A stretch of 64,000 nucleotides of DNA from NCBI GenBank assembly GCA_900315095.1, contig OMXS01000011.1, positions 37,314-101,313 on the forward strand. Reading direction: 5' to 3'. Each line of letters starts with the position of its first letter. Positions within the stretch are counted from its first letter, which is position 1. Position numbers and translations under genes: made by a program. The notes beneath the pieces are model-generated. The model made no database searches and was not told the DNA's origin. It saw nothing but the letters and a program-made list of their open reading frames with translations. The stretch comes from an uncultured Prevotellaceae bacterium. Lineage in GTDB: Bacteria; Bacteroidota; Bacteroidia; Bacteroidales; Bacteroidaceae. Shown here in pieces: positions 26,439-35,297 of this stretch.

Positions 26439-26481
26439 AATATAAGAAAGACTTGCCACATCGGCAGGTTTTTCTTATATT
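26439..26481 (+). terminator. Terminator hairpin of nhaD, overlapping the GH3 promoter
   Basis: A 19-bp stem (26439-26457 with 26463-26481) with a 5-base loop, broken only by wobble-type pairs; TTTTT sits inside the 3' arm. The 3' arm contains most of the -7 element used by the next gene. Confidence 0.7.
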
Positions 26482-26483
26482 TG
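26452..26483 (+). promoter_or_regulatory. Promoter of the GH3 glycosidase gene
   Basis: CTTG (26452-26455, one mismatch to TTTG), 20-base spacer, TATATTTG (26476-26483), 24 bases before the chosen start. It is embedded in the nhaD terminator hairpin. Confidence 0.65.
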
Positions 26484-26507
26484 CATTTAAATATAACACT
26501 AGTGATA

Positions 26508-28826
26508 ATGAAAAACCTTAAACTATTATTTGTCGCTACAATGACAACCATAGCCTCAACAGCATCGGCTCAGCCAAAGCTGACGCCCAACAACATCGAC
26601 CAAGTATTGAAAGCAATGACCGTAGAAGAGAAAGCGGAACTCCTCGTGGGTTACACTTTCGGCAGTTCTTACTTCGGATTGCCAACAAATCCTGACCCAA
26701 ACGCTGGCGCAATAGTATTGGGAGCGGCAGGAAACACGGCCAAGATTGAGCGTCTAGGCATTCCGCATACTGTGCTTACCGACGGTCCTGCGGGCGTACA
26801 TATCGAGGCAAAGCGACCCAACGACCCTAACACATATTACTGCACGGGATTCCCCATCGGCACTCTGCTCGCCTCAACATGGAACACCCAACTCGTGGAA
26901 GAGGTGGGACGTGCTATGGGTAACGAGGCTCTCGAGTATGGATGTGACGTCATTCTCGGTCCTGGAATGAACATCATGCGCTCTCCGTTATGCGGTCGTA
27001 ACTTCGAGTACTATTCAGAAGACCCGTTCGTTACCGGTCTTATTGCCGCCGCAATGATAAACGGAATACAGAGTCAGGGGGTTGGCGTGTCGGCAAAGCA
27101 TTTCGCCGGAAACAACCAGGAGACAAACCGACTCAACAATAACTCGGTGATAGACCAGCGCACTCTGCGCGAGATATATCTCAAAGGATTCGAGATTGCT
27201 GTGAAGAAATCACAGCCTTGGACCATCATGAGTTCTTACAACTACCTCAACGGCCCATGGACACAAGAGAACTACGAACTGCTTACCACCATTCTGCGCG
27301 ACGAATGGGGATTCAAGGGCATTGTGATGACCGACTGGACAAACACACGTCACACCGACCGCCAGGTGCAGGCAGGCAACGACTTGCTAACTCCCGGTAA
27401 CGCAGAGCAGATAGAGGCCATCAAGAAAGGCATTGCCGACGGCACCATCAAGATGGAGGATGTTGACCGCAACGTGCGCCGTATTCTGGAATATGTCGTT
27501 AAGACTCCACATTTCAAGGGTTATAAATTCAGCAACAAGCCCGACATCAAGGCACATGCCGCTCTCACCCGCACCGCCGCTCCTGAGGGAATGGTGCTGT
27601 TGAAGAACACAGGTGTGCTGCCTCTAAGCAACGACCTTAAGCGCGTGGCTCTCTTCGGACACACCTCATATAATCTTTATGCTGGCGGAACAGGCTCTGG
27701 CGACGTGAACAAACCATACGTCATCGACCTCGTGGAAGGACTGAAGAACGCAGGACTGCAGCCCGATGACACGCTGACAACAGTATATACTAAATATAAG
27801 GAATATGCCATCGAGGAGGCAGAGGCAGAGATGGGACCACTTTCTCCTAACAAGTTCTTCCCTCGTCCGCGCGTTCGCGAACCGCTGCTCGGCGACAAGA
27901 CATACATGTTTGCAGCGAAGAGCAACGATATGGCTATCGTGACGGTGGGCCGTTCATCAGGAGAGGCTGGCGACCGCTTGTTCAGCGACTTCAACATCAA
28001 TGACGATGAGCAGGAGATGCTGCAAAAGACATACGAGCATTTCCACAAGGCTGGCAAGCCTGTGGTGGTGATTCTAAATGTCGGAGGTGCCGTTAACACC
28101 GAGGCGGTGAAGCCTTATGCCGACGCCATTCTGCTCACTTGGCAGCCGGGAATGGAGGCTGGAAACGCCATTGCCGATGTGCTGACAGGAAAGTCATATC
28201 CTTCGGGCAAACTCACCGTGACATTCCCGAAAGATATTTATGACGTTCCTTCAACAAAGAACTTCCCTAACGAGTACACCTTCTGGGAAGACATACAGCT
28301 CAGCAACGAGCAAAAGAAGGCATTGCCACATGTGGCCGAGACACGTTATGAGGAAGGCATGAACGTGGGCTACCGCTATTTCCAGACAGAAAACAAGGAG
28401 GTTAGTTACCCATTCGGATTCGGTCTTTCTTACACAAAGTTCGAGTACAGCAATGCTAAGTTGCAACGCAAGGGCGACGGTTATGTGGCATCTGTCAACG
28501 TTAAGAACATCGGTGACAAGGCAGGCAAGGAAGTGGTGCAGTTATACATCTCCGCTCCTAAGGGCAACATGCCGAAACCAGCCATCGAACTGCGTGCTTT
28601 CGGCAAGACACGCGAGCTGAAACCGGGCGAGAGTCAGCGCGTAGAGATGACATTCTCATACTATGACATCGCTTCATACGACGTCTCTCAGCAGGCATAC
28701 ATCACCGATGCCGGCTCCTACACCGCTCACTTCGCAGCCTCAGCCACCGACATTCGCCAGAGTCTTAACTTCAAGACGGACAAGCATAAGTGGGAATGCC
28801 ACGACGTGATGCGTCCAAATAAATAA
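26508..28826 (+). CDS. Glycoside hydrolase family 3, beta-glucosidase-like
   Basis: A 772-residue exported enzyme. Signal peptide FVATMTTIASTASAQ; a GH3 (beta/alpha)8 domain with LTDGPAGVH, GRNFEYYSEDPFVTG, SAKHFAGNNQE and the nucleophile Asp in FKGIVMTDWTN; the second domain carries GRSSGEAGDR; a fibronectin-III-like domain at the C-terminus (GKEVVQLYISAPKG). It should release terminal beta-linked glucose or xylose from oligosaccharides; specificity cannot be told. The longer frame from 26481 is excluded because it begins inside the -7 element. A nucleotidyltransferase gene follows after 40 bases. Confidence 0.92.
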   Translation: MKNLKLLFVATMTTIASTASAQPKLTPNNIDQVLKAMTVEEKAELLVGYTFGSSYFGLPTNPDPNAGAIVLGAAGNTAKIERLGIPHTVLTDGPAGVHIEAKRPNDPNTYYCTGFPIGTLLASTWNTQLVEEVGRAMGNEALEYGCDVILGPGMNIMRSPLCGRNFEYYSEDPFVTGLIAAAMINGIQSQGVGVSAKHFAGNNQETNRLNNNSVIDQRTLREIYLKGFEIAVKKSQPWTIMSSYNYLNGPWTQENYELLTTILRDEWGFKGIVMTDWTNTRHTDRQVQAGNDLLTPGNAEQIEAIKKGIADGTIKMEDVDRNVRRILEYVVKTPHFKGYKFSNKPDIKAHAALTRTAAPEGMVLLKNTGVLPLSNDLKRVALFGHTSYNLYAGGTGSGDVNKPYVIDLVEGLKNAGLQPDDTLTTVYTKYKEYAIEEAEAEMGPLSPNKFFPRPRVREPLLGDKTYMFAAKSNDMAIVTVGRSSGEAGDRLFSDFNINDDEQEMLQKTYEHFHKAGKPVVVILNVGGAVNTEAVKPYADAILLTWQPGMEAGNAIADVLTGKSYPSGKLTVTFPKDIYDVPSTKNFPNEYTFWEDIQLSNEQKKALPHVAETRYEEGMNVGYRYFQTENKEVSYPFGFGLSYTKFEYSNAKLQRKGDGYVASVNVKNIGDKAGKEVVQLYISAPKGNMPKPAIELRAFGKTRELKPGESQRVEMTFSYYDIASYDVSQQAYITDAGSYTAHFAASATDIRQSLNFKTDKHKWECHDVMRPNK

Positions 28827-28866
28827 CAAACAAAAAAAGTAAAACATAGAACTCAATAATAAAAAC

Positions 28867-29778
28867 ATGAAACCAACTTTATTACTCCTCGCAGCAGGAA
28901 TGGGAAGCCGCTACGGCGGTCTGAAACAACTTGACGGTCTGGGACCTAACGGCGAGACCATCATGGATTACAGTATCTACGATGCCATCAAGGCAGGATT
29001 TGGAAAAATAGTTTTCGTCATCCGCAAGGACTTCGAACAGGAGTTCCGCGACAAGGTGCTGAGCAAATATGAGGGACACATACCGGCAGAACTGGTGTTC
29101 CAAGGTCTTGACTCTCTGCCCGATGGATTCAGCGTTCCAGAAGGAAGACAAAAGCCTTGGGGCACAAACCACGCTGTGCTTATGGCGAAGGATGCCATCA
29201 AAGAACCGTTCTGTGTTATCAACTGCGATGACTTCTACAACCGCGATGCATTCATGGTGATAGGCAAGTTCCTCAGCGAACTGCCCGAAGGTGCAAAGAA
29301 CACCTATGCTATGGTGGGCTTCCGCGTAGGCAACACATTGTCGGAGAACGGCACAGTGGCACGCGGCATTTGCTCAAAGGATGACAACGAGAACCTCACC
29401 ACCGTTGTAGAGCGCACCGAGATAATGCGCGTTAACGGAGCCGTTAGTTACAAAGACGAGCAAGGCGAGTGGGTTGCTGTTGACGACAACACACCTGTTT
29501 CAATGAACATGTGGGGCTTCACACCCGACTATTTCGAGTATAGCGAGGCATACTTCAAGGAGTTCCTCAGCGACCCGAAGAACATTGAGAACCTCAAGGC
29601 AGAGTTCTTCATCCCGCTGATGGTGAACAAGCTCATCGTTGAAGGCACCGCTTCGGTACGCGTTCTGGACACCACGTCAAAGTGGTTCGGCGTGACTTAT
29701 GCTGCCGACCGTCAAGGAACAGTAGACCGCATACAGCAACTCATCAACGAAGGAGTTTATCCTCAGAAACTATTCTAA
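28867..29778 (+). CDS. Sugar-phosphate nucleotidyltransferase family protein
   Basis: A 303-residue cytoplasmic GT-A-fold nucleotidyltransferase. The N-terminal LLAAGMGSRYGGLKQLDGLG is the nucleotide-binding signature with G-x-G-x-R-(x)-K; INCDDFYNRDAF supplies the metal-binding Asp. It resembles glucose-1-phosphate uridylyl/thymidylyltransferases but is a distinct Bacteroidetes group, so the sugar is not assigned. It lies 40 bases after the GH3 gene and is followed by a terminator. Confidence 0.82.
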   Translation: MKPTLLLLAAGMGSRYGGLKQLDGLGPNGETIMDYSIYDAIKAGFGKIVFVIRKDFEQEFRDKVLSKYEGHIPAELVFQGLDSLPDGFSVPEGRQKPWGTNHAVLMAKDAIKEPFCVINCDDFYNRDAFMVIGKFLSELPEGAKNTYAMVGFRVGNTLSENGTVARGICSKDDNENLTTVVERTEIMRVNGAVSYKDEQGEWVAVDDNTPVSMNMWGFTPDYFEYSEAYFKEFLSDPKNIENLKAEFFIPLMVNKLIVEGTASVRVLDTTSKWFGVTYAADRQGTVDRIQQLINEGVYPQKLF

Positions 29779-29794
29779 ACCGACAAATAAAAAT

Positions 29795-29822
29795 CCGGCC
29801 ATCAACAATGGTCGGTTTTTTT
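29795..29822 (+). terminator. Terminator of the nucleotidyltransferase gene
   Basis: An 8-bp stem (CCGGCCAT with ATGGTCGG, one wobble), 5-base loop, then seven Ts. From here to the orphan gene at 30117 the sequence is AT-rich, and the only other element seen is the -7 box at 30018. Confidence 0.85.
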
Positions 29823-30017
29823 ATTTCTTATCTGAATATTCAGAATTTCTGAATAACCGGAAACTACACGGAAGACGCTATGATACTTGTGAATCCCGTC
29901 CCAAAACAGTGACACCCGTATATTTTATTTATAATTTAGTTAAGCAGTATAAACAAATGAAATTGCAGAGGATCGGAAATAAATGGTATTATATTCTTTT
30001 ATGTAGTATATTTTTAA

Positions 30018-30025
30018 TATCTTTG
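30018..30025 (+). promoter_or_regulatory. -7 element of the orphan gene at 30117
   Basis: TATCTTTG followed by CATC; about 90 bases of leader follow, containing a short open frame MREPSVSVMYP (30048-30083). No -33 TTTG. Confidence 0.5.
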
Positions 30026-30116
30026 CATCAGGGTTTTAGTGGAGGATGAGAGAGCCTTCGGTATCCGTGATGTATCCATGAAAAACGCCAAAGGTAATAA
30101 CTAAATTTTTTATAAA

Positions 30117-30680
30117 ATGAATAATCATATAATGTGTGACGATGTCACGTCCAATGTTATGCAGGATATTCAGAGGCTGGCGAGCACTCTGAACAGTGAT
30201 CCCATGTCCGTCGCCGACGTTGATTTTGAGTCATTGCACACCTTCACAAACGGCTATGAGCCTAACCTTGTTGTACTGCTTCTTGTAAGCATTTCAGACG
30301 ACGACCTGCGCAAGTATATAAGAGACACTATCTTCGATGCCATAAGGATGGATAACGAACTAAAGGCAGAGGAGATGAGAGAAAACGAGCAGAGACTGAA
30401 GAGCCGTCTCAATGAAATGTGGCGACAGGTAACTGTGCGCCTTAGCTATGCTGAAAAGTATAAGACTCGACGAAATGATGCGTTGCTTGCAATGCTTGGC
30501 GAGAAAAAAGGATTTGAAGAAAAACCACTCTCTGAAGAATCGCCGTTGAAAAGCAAGGATTATCCTGTCGCTCCTATACAAATTAATGTAAATGTTAGCC
30601 TGTCGCAAACTGGCGATGATAACAAGAGGATAGATATGTCTGGCGAAAATGCAAGTTATAACGAAACTCAAATACATTAA
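30117..30680 (+). CDS. Orphan hypothetical protein
   Basis: A 187-residue soluble protein I do not recognise. The first 110 residues are mostly helical (LRKYIRDTIFDAIRMDNELK, EEMRENEQRLKSRLNEMW); the C-terminal 50 residues are low-complexity and polar (INVNVSLSQTGDDNKR). No signal peptide. Both flanks are AT-rich and non-coding (about 340 bases before, 200 after), unlike the compact neighbours, so it may be an acquired gene. Codon composition looks coding. Function unknown. Confidence 0.6.
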   Translation: MNNHIMCDDVTSNVMQDIQRLASTLNSDPMSVADVDFESLHTFTNGYEPNLVVLLLVSISDDDLRKYIRDTIFDAIRMDNELKAEEMRENEQRLKSRLNEMWRQVTVRLSYAEKYKTRRNDALLAMLGEKKGFEEKPLSEESPLKSKDYPVAPIQINVNVSLSQTGDDNKRIDMSGENASYNETQIH

Positions 30681-30877
30681 GATTATGCCATAATAAATAT
30701 ATACGTATGCATATTTCCCATAATTAATATCACGAAGTTTAATATAGCTATTATCTCTAATTTTACTGTGACAAACTTGTTCACATTAAATAACTTGAAA
30801 CAAAAGGTGATGCTGACTAAATACGAAGAATAAAAAGGAAGGGAATAATACAAGCGAGTCTATTGTTGTCGATAGCA

Positions 30878-32287
30878 TCACAACAAGGGTGAGAGGAGGC
30901 GCACGAGTGACTCCCAGAGGCGTTGGATGTAGGAAGGTCGGTGTGTGTATTTCAGTTCATCGGCTGAGATGCAGTGCTGCAGGTCGTCGATGAACACTTG
31001 TTTCATGCGCCGCGCCATATCCTCGTCGTAGAAGAAGATGTTTGCCTCGAAGTTGTTCTCGAAGGAGCGAAAGTCGATGTTGGTAGAGCCGCAGGTGCAC
31101 AGGGCGTCGTCGGCTACTAGTATCTTGCTGTGGTTGAACTCACGTTTGTAGGCGAACACCTTTACTCCGGCGTCGATGGCCTGAAGGACATAGGAGCGGC
31201 TGGCCCATTCCACCACCTTGGCGTCGCTCTTGAAGGGCACCATGAGTTGCACGTCTACTCCCGCTATTGCGGCGGTGCGCAGGGCGAACATGATGGACTC
31301 GGTGGGTAGGAAATAAGGTGTCTCCATATAGACGTAGCGGCGCGCCTCGACGATGATGCGCACATAGCCCTGCATCATCTCGGGATCGGGCGTCACAGGA
31401 CTGCTGGTGACAATCTGCGCGATGCAGTTGTTGCTTACCTTTACCTTTGGTTCGGGGTAGTATTTGCGGCCTGTGATGAGTGTCTGCGACACGAAGTACC
31501 AGTCGACAAGGAATGCCCGCTGTATGGCGTTTACCACTCCTCCGCGCACGAGCATGTGGGTGTCGCGCCATTTGTTGGCGTAGCGCAGTGCGATGTTCAT
31601 TCCTCCGATGTATGCTGTCACGCCGTCGATGACTATCATCTTGCGGTGGTTGCGGTAGTTCACCTTGCTTGTCAGCACAGGGAAGTATACAGGCAAGAAA
31701 GGGTATAGCTCGATGCCTGCGTCGGTCATGCGCCGGAAGAAGCGTCGCGGCACTTTCCAGCTGCCCACGTCGTCGTAAATGAGTCGCACCTCGACACCGC
31801 GCTGTGCTGCGTCTATGAGAGCGTCGGCGACGAGGTTTCCTATGGCGTCGTCCTCGATGAGGTAGGTGTCGATGTGTATGTGGTGGGCTGCCTGTCCGAT
31901 GTTATATAGCAGGGAGAGGAAGAAGTCGGCGCCGCTGGTGAATATCTCGGTGGTGTTGTCCTTGAAGGGCAGAGACCAGTTGCTCTCTATGAACTGGTTG
32001 ATGAGGGGTGCGTAGTTGTCGGGTAGCCGCAGGTCGCGCTGTGCCACGAACTCCACCATTGTGCGCTTGGTGAGCTGGTCGAGGCTTTTCTGGTTGATGA
32101 GTCGCTCCTTGCGTATGTTTTGTCCGAAGAAGAAATAGAGCAGCAGTCCGATGAACGGCAGGAACACCAGCACCAGAATCCACGACACCGCTTTCGCCGG
32201 CTGTCTGTTGTCGAGCAGTATGGCGAAGATGGTAGGCACTACGAAGATGCCGTAGTAGACGAGGAATATGATGACAAGGTTGGTCAT
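30878..32287 (-). CDS. cls: Cardiolipin synthase (phospholipase D family)
   Basis: A 469-residue inner-membrane enzyme that joins phosphatidylglycerols to cardiolipin. Two N-terminal membrane helices (LVIIFLVYYGIFVVPTIFAI; VSWILVLVFLPFIGLLLYFF) precede two phospholipase D domains, each with an HKD motif: HRKMIVIDG with downstream Gly-Gly, and HSKILVADDALCTCGSTN. Last gene of the leftward queD-queE-cls run; the ATG giving MTNLVIIF begins one base after the queE stop, which suits translational coupling. An ATG at 32305 would overlap queE by 17 bases and is less likely. Confidence 0.92.
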   Translation of the reverse strand: MTNLVIIFLVYYGIFVVPTIFAILLDNRQPAKAVSWILVLVFLPFIGLLLYFFFGQNIRKERLINQKSLDQLTKRTMVEFVAQRDLRLPDNYAPLINQFIESNWSLPFKDNTTEIFTSGADFFLSLLYNIGQAAHHIHIDTYLIEDDAIGNLVADALIDAAQRGVEVRLIYDDVGSWKVPRRFFRRMTDAGIELYPFLPVYFPVLTSKVNYRNHRKMIVIDGVTAYIGGMNIALRYANKWRDTHMLVRGGVVNAIQRAFLVDWYFVSQTLITGRKYYPEPKVKVSNNCIAQIVTSSPVTPDPEMMQGYVRIIVEARRYVYMETPYFLPTESIMFALRTAAIAGVDVQLMVPFKSDAKVVEWASRSYVLQAIDAGVKVFAYKREFNHSKILVADDALCTCGSTNIDFRSFENNFEANIFFYDEDMARRMKQVFIDDLQHCISADELKYTHRPSYIQRLWESLVRLLSPLL

Positions 32288-32288
32288 G

Positions 32289-32924
32289 CTACTTGAAGTT
32301 TGCAAGTTTATGCGTCTGCAGGGACAGTTGCCAGCAGGGATGCTGCATGATGTATTCGATGCATTGGCGGGTAATCTCTGCGTTGTGCTGAGCGTCGCCT
32401 ACGTCGCAGGGTTGGAGGAAGAGGAGGGGAGAAGGGAGATTATGGAATGTGTCTCGTGTGTATTCCGCTTCCTTCTCTAAATGCTCGATGCTCAACAATA
32501 TATCACTCGCAGTGCCGTCGAATACCACCTTTATCTCGTTCACCCGTCCGCTCTCTATCTGTGGCAGCGGGGTGGTAGTTAGCGGTTGCTTTGGCGATAC
32601 TGTGACCCAGTCGATGCTTTCGGGCAGCAGTCGTGTGCCGTTGGTCTCCACGGCGATGTAGAACCCTGCCTCGTGGAGGGCTGCTACGAGGGTGTCGTCA
32701 ACCTGCAGCGAGGGCTCGCCGCCGGTGAGTACCACGAAGCGTGTGGTGTACTGCTTGACGCTCTTCACAATCTCCTCTGCCGACATCTCGCGGTAGTGCG
32801 TGAAATCGGTGTCGCAGAACGGGCATCTGAGGTTGCAGCCGGCAAACCTCACGAATGTTGCCGCGCGCCCTGTGTGATGACCTTCGCCCTGCAGCGACGA
32901 GAAGATGTCGTTTACCTTATACAT
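32289..32924 (-). CDS. queE: 7-carboxy-7-deazaguanine synthase
   Basis: A 211-residue radical SAM enzyme of queuosine precursor (preQ0) synthesis, converting carboxytetrahydropterin to carboxy-deazaguanine. The N-terminus IFSSLQGEGHHTGR is the family substrate loop. The cluster cysteines are C30, C34 and C37 in GCNLRCPFCDTDF; LTGGEPSLQ is the SAM-binding GGE motif. It lies 32 bases after queD, which makes its substrate, and directly before cls. Confidence 0.95.
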   Translation of the reverse strand: MYKVNDIFSSLQGEGHHTGRAATFVRFAGCNLRCPFCDTDFTHYREMSAEEIVKSVKQYTTRFVVLTGGEPSLQVDDTLVAALHEAGFYIAVETNGTRLLPESIDWVTVSPKQPLTTTPLPQIESGRVNEIKVVFDGTASDILLSIEHLEKEAEYTRDTFHNLPSPLLFLQPCDVGDAQHNAEITRQCIEYIMQHPCWQLSLQTHKLANFK

Positions 32925-32956
32925 AATAGTCTCCTCCGGCTCTCTGACGGGTAGTC

Positions 32957-33289
32957 TTAATCGATTTCACAAATGGCGACGTTTCCCTTGCTCTCCTGCA
33001 CCTCCACGCGATAGCAGTGGGGCACCTGGTCGCAGATCCACTTCGCGATGTTCTCCGCCGTAGGATTGAACGGCACCACATCGTTGAGCACCTGGTGGTC
33101 GAGCACGCTCTTCACCTTGCTCTTTATCAGCGAGAAGTCGACCACCATACCGTTCTGGTCGAGCTCCGCCGAGCGACAGAACACGGTGATTATCCAGTTG
33201 TGGCCGTGAAGTGCGGTGCACTTGCTCTCGTAGTCGAGTGTCAGGCGGTGGGCCGCTGATATTTCTAATGTTTTCTTTACGTAGTACAT
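32957..33289 (-). CDS. queD: 6-carboxytetrahydropterin synthase
   Basis: A 110-residue homologue of pyruvoyl-tetrahydropterin synthase that makes carboxytetrahydropterin from dihydroneopterin triphosphate for queuosine. Zinc ligands are H14 (SAAHRL) and H28/H30 (LHGHNW); the catalytic Cys is C24. VVDFSLIKSKVKSVLDHQVLN is the conserved helix with Asp-His. First of the queD-queE pair, about 50 bases downstream of dnaG on the same strand. Confidence 0.95.
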   Translation of the reverse strand: MYYVKKTLEISAAHRLTLDYESKCTALHGHNWIITVFCRSAELDQNGMVVDFSLIKSKVKSVLDHQVLNDVVPFNPTAENIAKWICDQVPHCYRVEVQESKGNVAICEID

Positions 33290-33338
33290 GTATTTTAAAA
33301 AGGTTTTAAGTTTATTTCTTTCTTCGAAAGCTTCGCTC

Positions 33339-35276
33339 CTAACTCACAATGTCATTTCCCAGTTTGCGGGCGAGTTCATTGCGTATCTTCTGTGCCTCGG
33401 CATATTCCTGCATGAGCGAGCGCAGTTTCTCGTTGTCTCCCATCGACTTTGATATCTCCGCTTTCAGGCTTACTAGTTTGTCCTCGATGAAGTTCTTGCG
33501 GAAGTCGAGCACGAGATGTTCTGCCTCGTTGCGTAGGCTCTCTTCCTTGCTGTTTATCTGCAGGCTCTTTGTCAGCGGGATGTCCATCACCATCTTCGCT
33601 GCGATGTTGCTCAGTTCCACGTCCTGGTGCATCGTGAAATACTGCTCGGCAATGAATCCCTCGTCGGTGCTGTGCTCCGTTGCCTCCTCCAGTATGCGGG
33701 CGTAGACGGGGTTCTTCAGGTGCAGGTCGTCGATGCTGAGGTCGTAGCTGATGTACTGTGCCACGCTGAGGTTTATCTTGTCTCCGTCTTCCGTCTCCAC
33801 GTCGCGGTAGATTATCTTCTCGCCGTGTCGCACCACCAGTTGCGCTATCAGCCGTTCCACGCGGTTTCCCTGTTCCTGAGGCGTTGCGGGTGCCAGCGGC
33901 TGGTCGATGGGACGTGCTGGCGTTTCCGGTGATATTGCTGCTGTTCGTTTCCCTTCGCTCTCGAGGTTCTTCCGTATGAACTTGTTCAGCGTTGATATTA
34001 TCGTGGGCTCGTTGATGCCCAGACGCTGCACGCAGAGGTTGATGTATGTAGCGCGCACTATCTGGTCTTTTATCATGCTGATGCTCTGTATTATAGAGTT
34101 CACGGCCTCAGCCCGCTTTATAGGGTCGCTGACGCCGCGCAGCATGACGTCAATCTTGAAGTCGATAAAGTCTTGCTGGTGCTTCTCCACATATTCGCGG
34201 AAGTCCTTTGCGGTGTGCTTGCGCGCGAAGCTGTCGGGGTCGTCGCCGTCGGGCAGCAGCAGCACCTTGATGTTCATCCCCTCAGCGAGCATCATGTCTG
34301 TGCCTCGCATGGCGGCGTGAATGCCTGCCTCGTCGCTGTCGTAGAGCAGCACCACGTTGGGTGTGAAGCGTCTCAGCATACGTATCTGATGCACGGAGAG
34401 AGCCGTTCCTGAATTTGCCACCACGTTCTCGATGCCGCTCTGGTGCATTGAGATGACGTCGGTGTAGCCCTCCACCATATACACGCAGTTCTCTTTCGCT
34501 ATTGCTTTCTTTGCCTGGTAGATGCCGTAGAGCTGCTGTTCCTTGTGGTATATCTCGCTGTCGGGCGAGTTGACGTATTTCTGCTGCACTCCCTTCGTTG
34601 CCTGGTCGAGTTTTCTTCCGCCGAAGGCCACCACCTTTCCGCTGATGCCTATCCAAGGGAACATCACTCGACCAGCGAAGCGGTCTATCAGCCGCCCGTC
34701 GTTCTCGCGCTTGTAGCAGATGCCGGTCTTCACGAGAAAGTCTTCCTTGTATCCCTTCTGTAGTGCCGTCTGCGGCAGTGCCTCGCGGTCGGAGAGTGAG
34801 AATCCAAGGCGGAACTTGCGTATCGTATCATCGCGGAATCCGCGGCTGCGGAAATACTGCATTCCGATAGCCACGCCATCCGCATTGTTGTGCAGCATGT
34901 CCTCGAAATAGTCGGCAGCCCACTCGTTGACGATGAACATCGACTCGCGGTCGCTCTCTTGCTGCTTTTCCTCGTCGGAGAGTTCGCGCTCCTTTATCTC
35001 GATGTTGTATTTCTTTGCCAGCCAGCGCAGCGCTTCGGGATAGGTCATCTGCTCATGCTCCATGATGAAGCCCACGGGATTGCCTCCCTTGCCGCACGAG
35101 AAACACTTGCATATGCCGCGCGAGGGCGAGACGTAGAACGACGGGGTGCGCTCGTTATGGAACGGACAGAGGCCTTTGTAGTTAGCCCCTGACTTCTTCA
35201 GCGATACGAAATCGGACACCACTTCCACGATGTTCGCCGCTTCCATAATCCTGTCTACCGTCGGTCTGTCTATCAT
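33339..35276 (-). CDS. dnaG: DNA primase
   Basis: A 645-residue replication primase. The zinc-binding domain has C37, H40, C58 and C61 (CPFHNERTPSF, CKCFSCGKGG). The RNA polymerase core follows, with the TOPRIM motif VEGYTDVISMHQSG and DSDEAGIHAAM. The C-terminal 200 residues, the helicase-contact part, are poorly conserved as usual. It starts MIDRPTVDRIMEAANIVEV. The nrnA-like gene lies 21 bases upstream on the same strand, so they are probably one transcript. Confidence 0.96.
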   Translation of the reverse strand: MIDRPTVDRIMEAANIVEVVSDFVSLKKSGANYKGLCPFHNERTPSFYVSPSRGICKCFSCGKGGNPVGFIMEHEQMTYPEALRWLAKKYNIEIKERELSDEEKQQESDRESMFIVNEWAADYFEDMLHNNADGVAIGMQYFRSRGFRDDTIRKFRLGFSLSDREALPQTALQKGYKEDFLVKTGICYKRENDGRLIDRFAGRVMFPWIGISGKVVAFGGRKLDQATKGVQQKYVNSPDSEIYHKEQQLYGIYQAKKAIAKENCVYMVEGYTDVISMHQSGIENVVANSGTALSVHQIRMLRRFTPNVVLLYDSDEAGIHAAMRGTDMMLAEGMNIKVLLLPDGDDPDSFARKHTAKDFREYVEKHQQDFIDFKIDVMLRGVSDPIKRAEAVNSIIQSISMIKDQIVRATYINLCVQRLGINEPTIISTLNKFIRKNLESEGKRTAAISPETPARPIDQPLAPATPQEQGNRVERLIAQLVVRHGEKIIYRDVETEDGDKINLSVAQYISYDLSIDDLHLKNPVYARILEEATEHSTDEGFIAEQYFTMHQDVELSNIAAKMVMDIPLTKSLQINSKEESLRNEAEHLVLDFRKNFIEDKLVSLKAEISKSMGDNEKLRSLMQEYAEAQKIRNELARKLGNDIVS

Positions 35277-35297
35277 TGTTAATTACGGGTTTCTAAT

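Noticed and set aside
30767-30785. TGTGA-N9-TCACA palindrome considered as a CRP-type site
   Set aside because: The spacer is 9 rather than 6 bases, it lies downstream of a gene end and no promoter is next to it.
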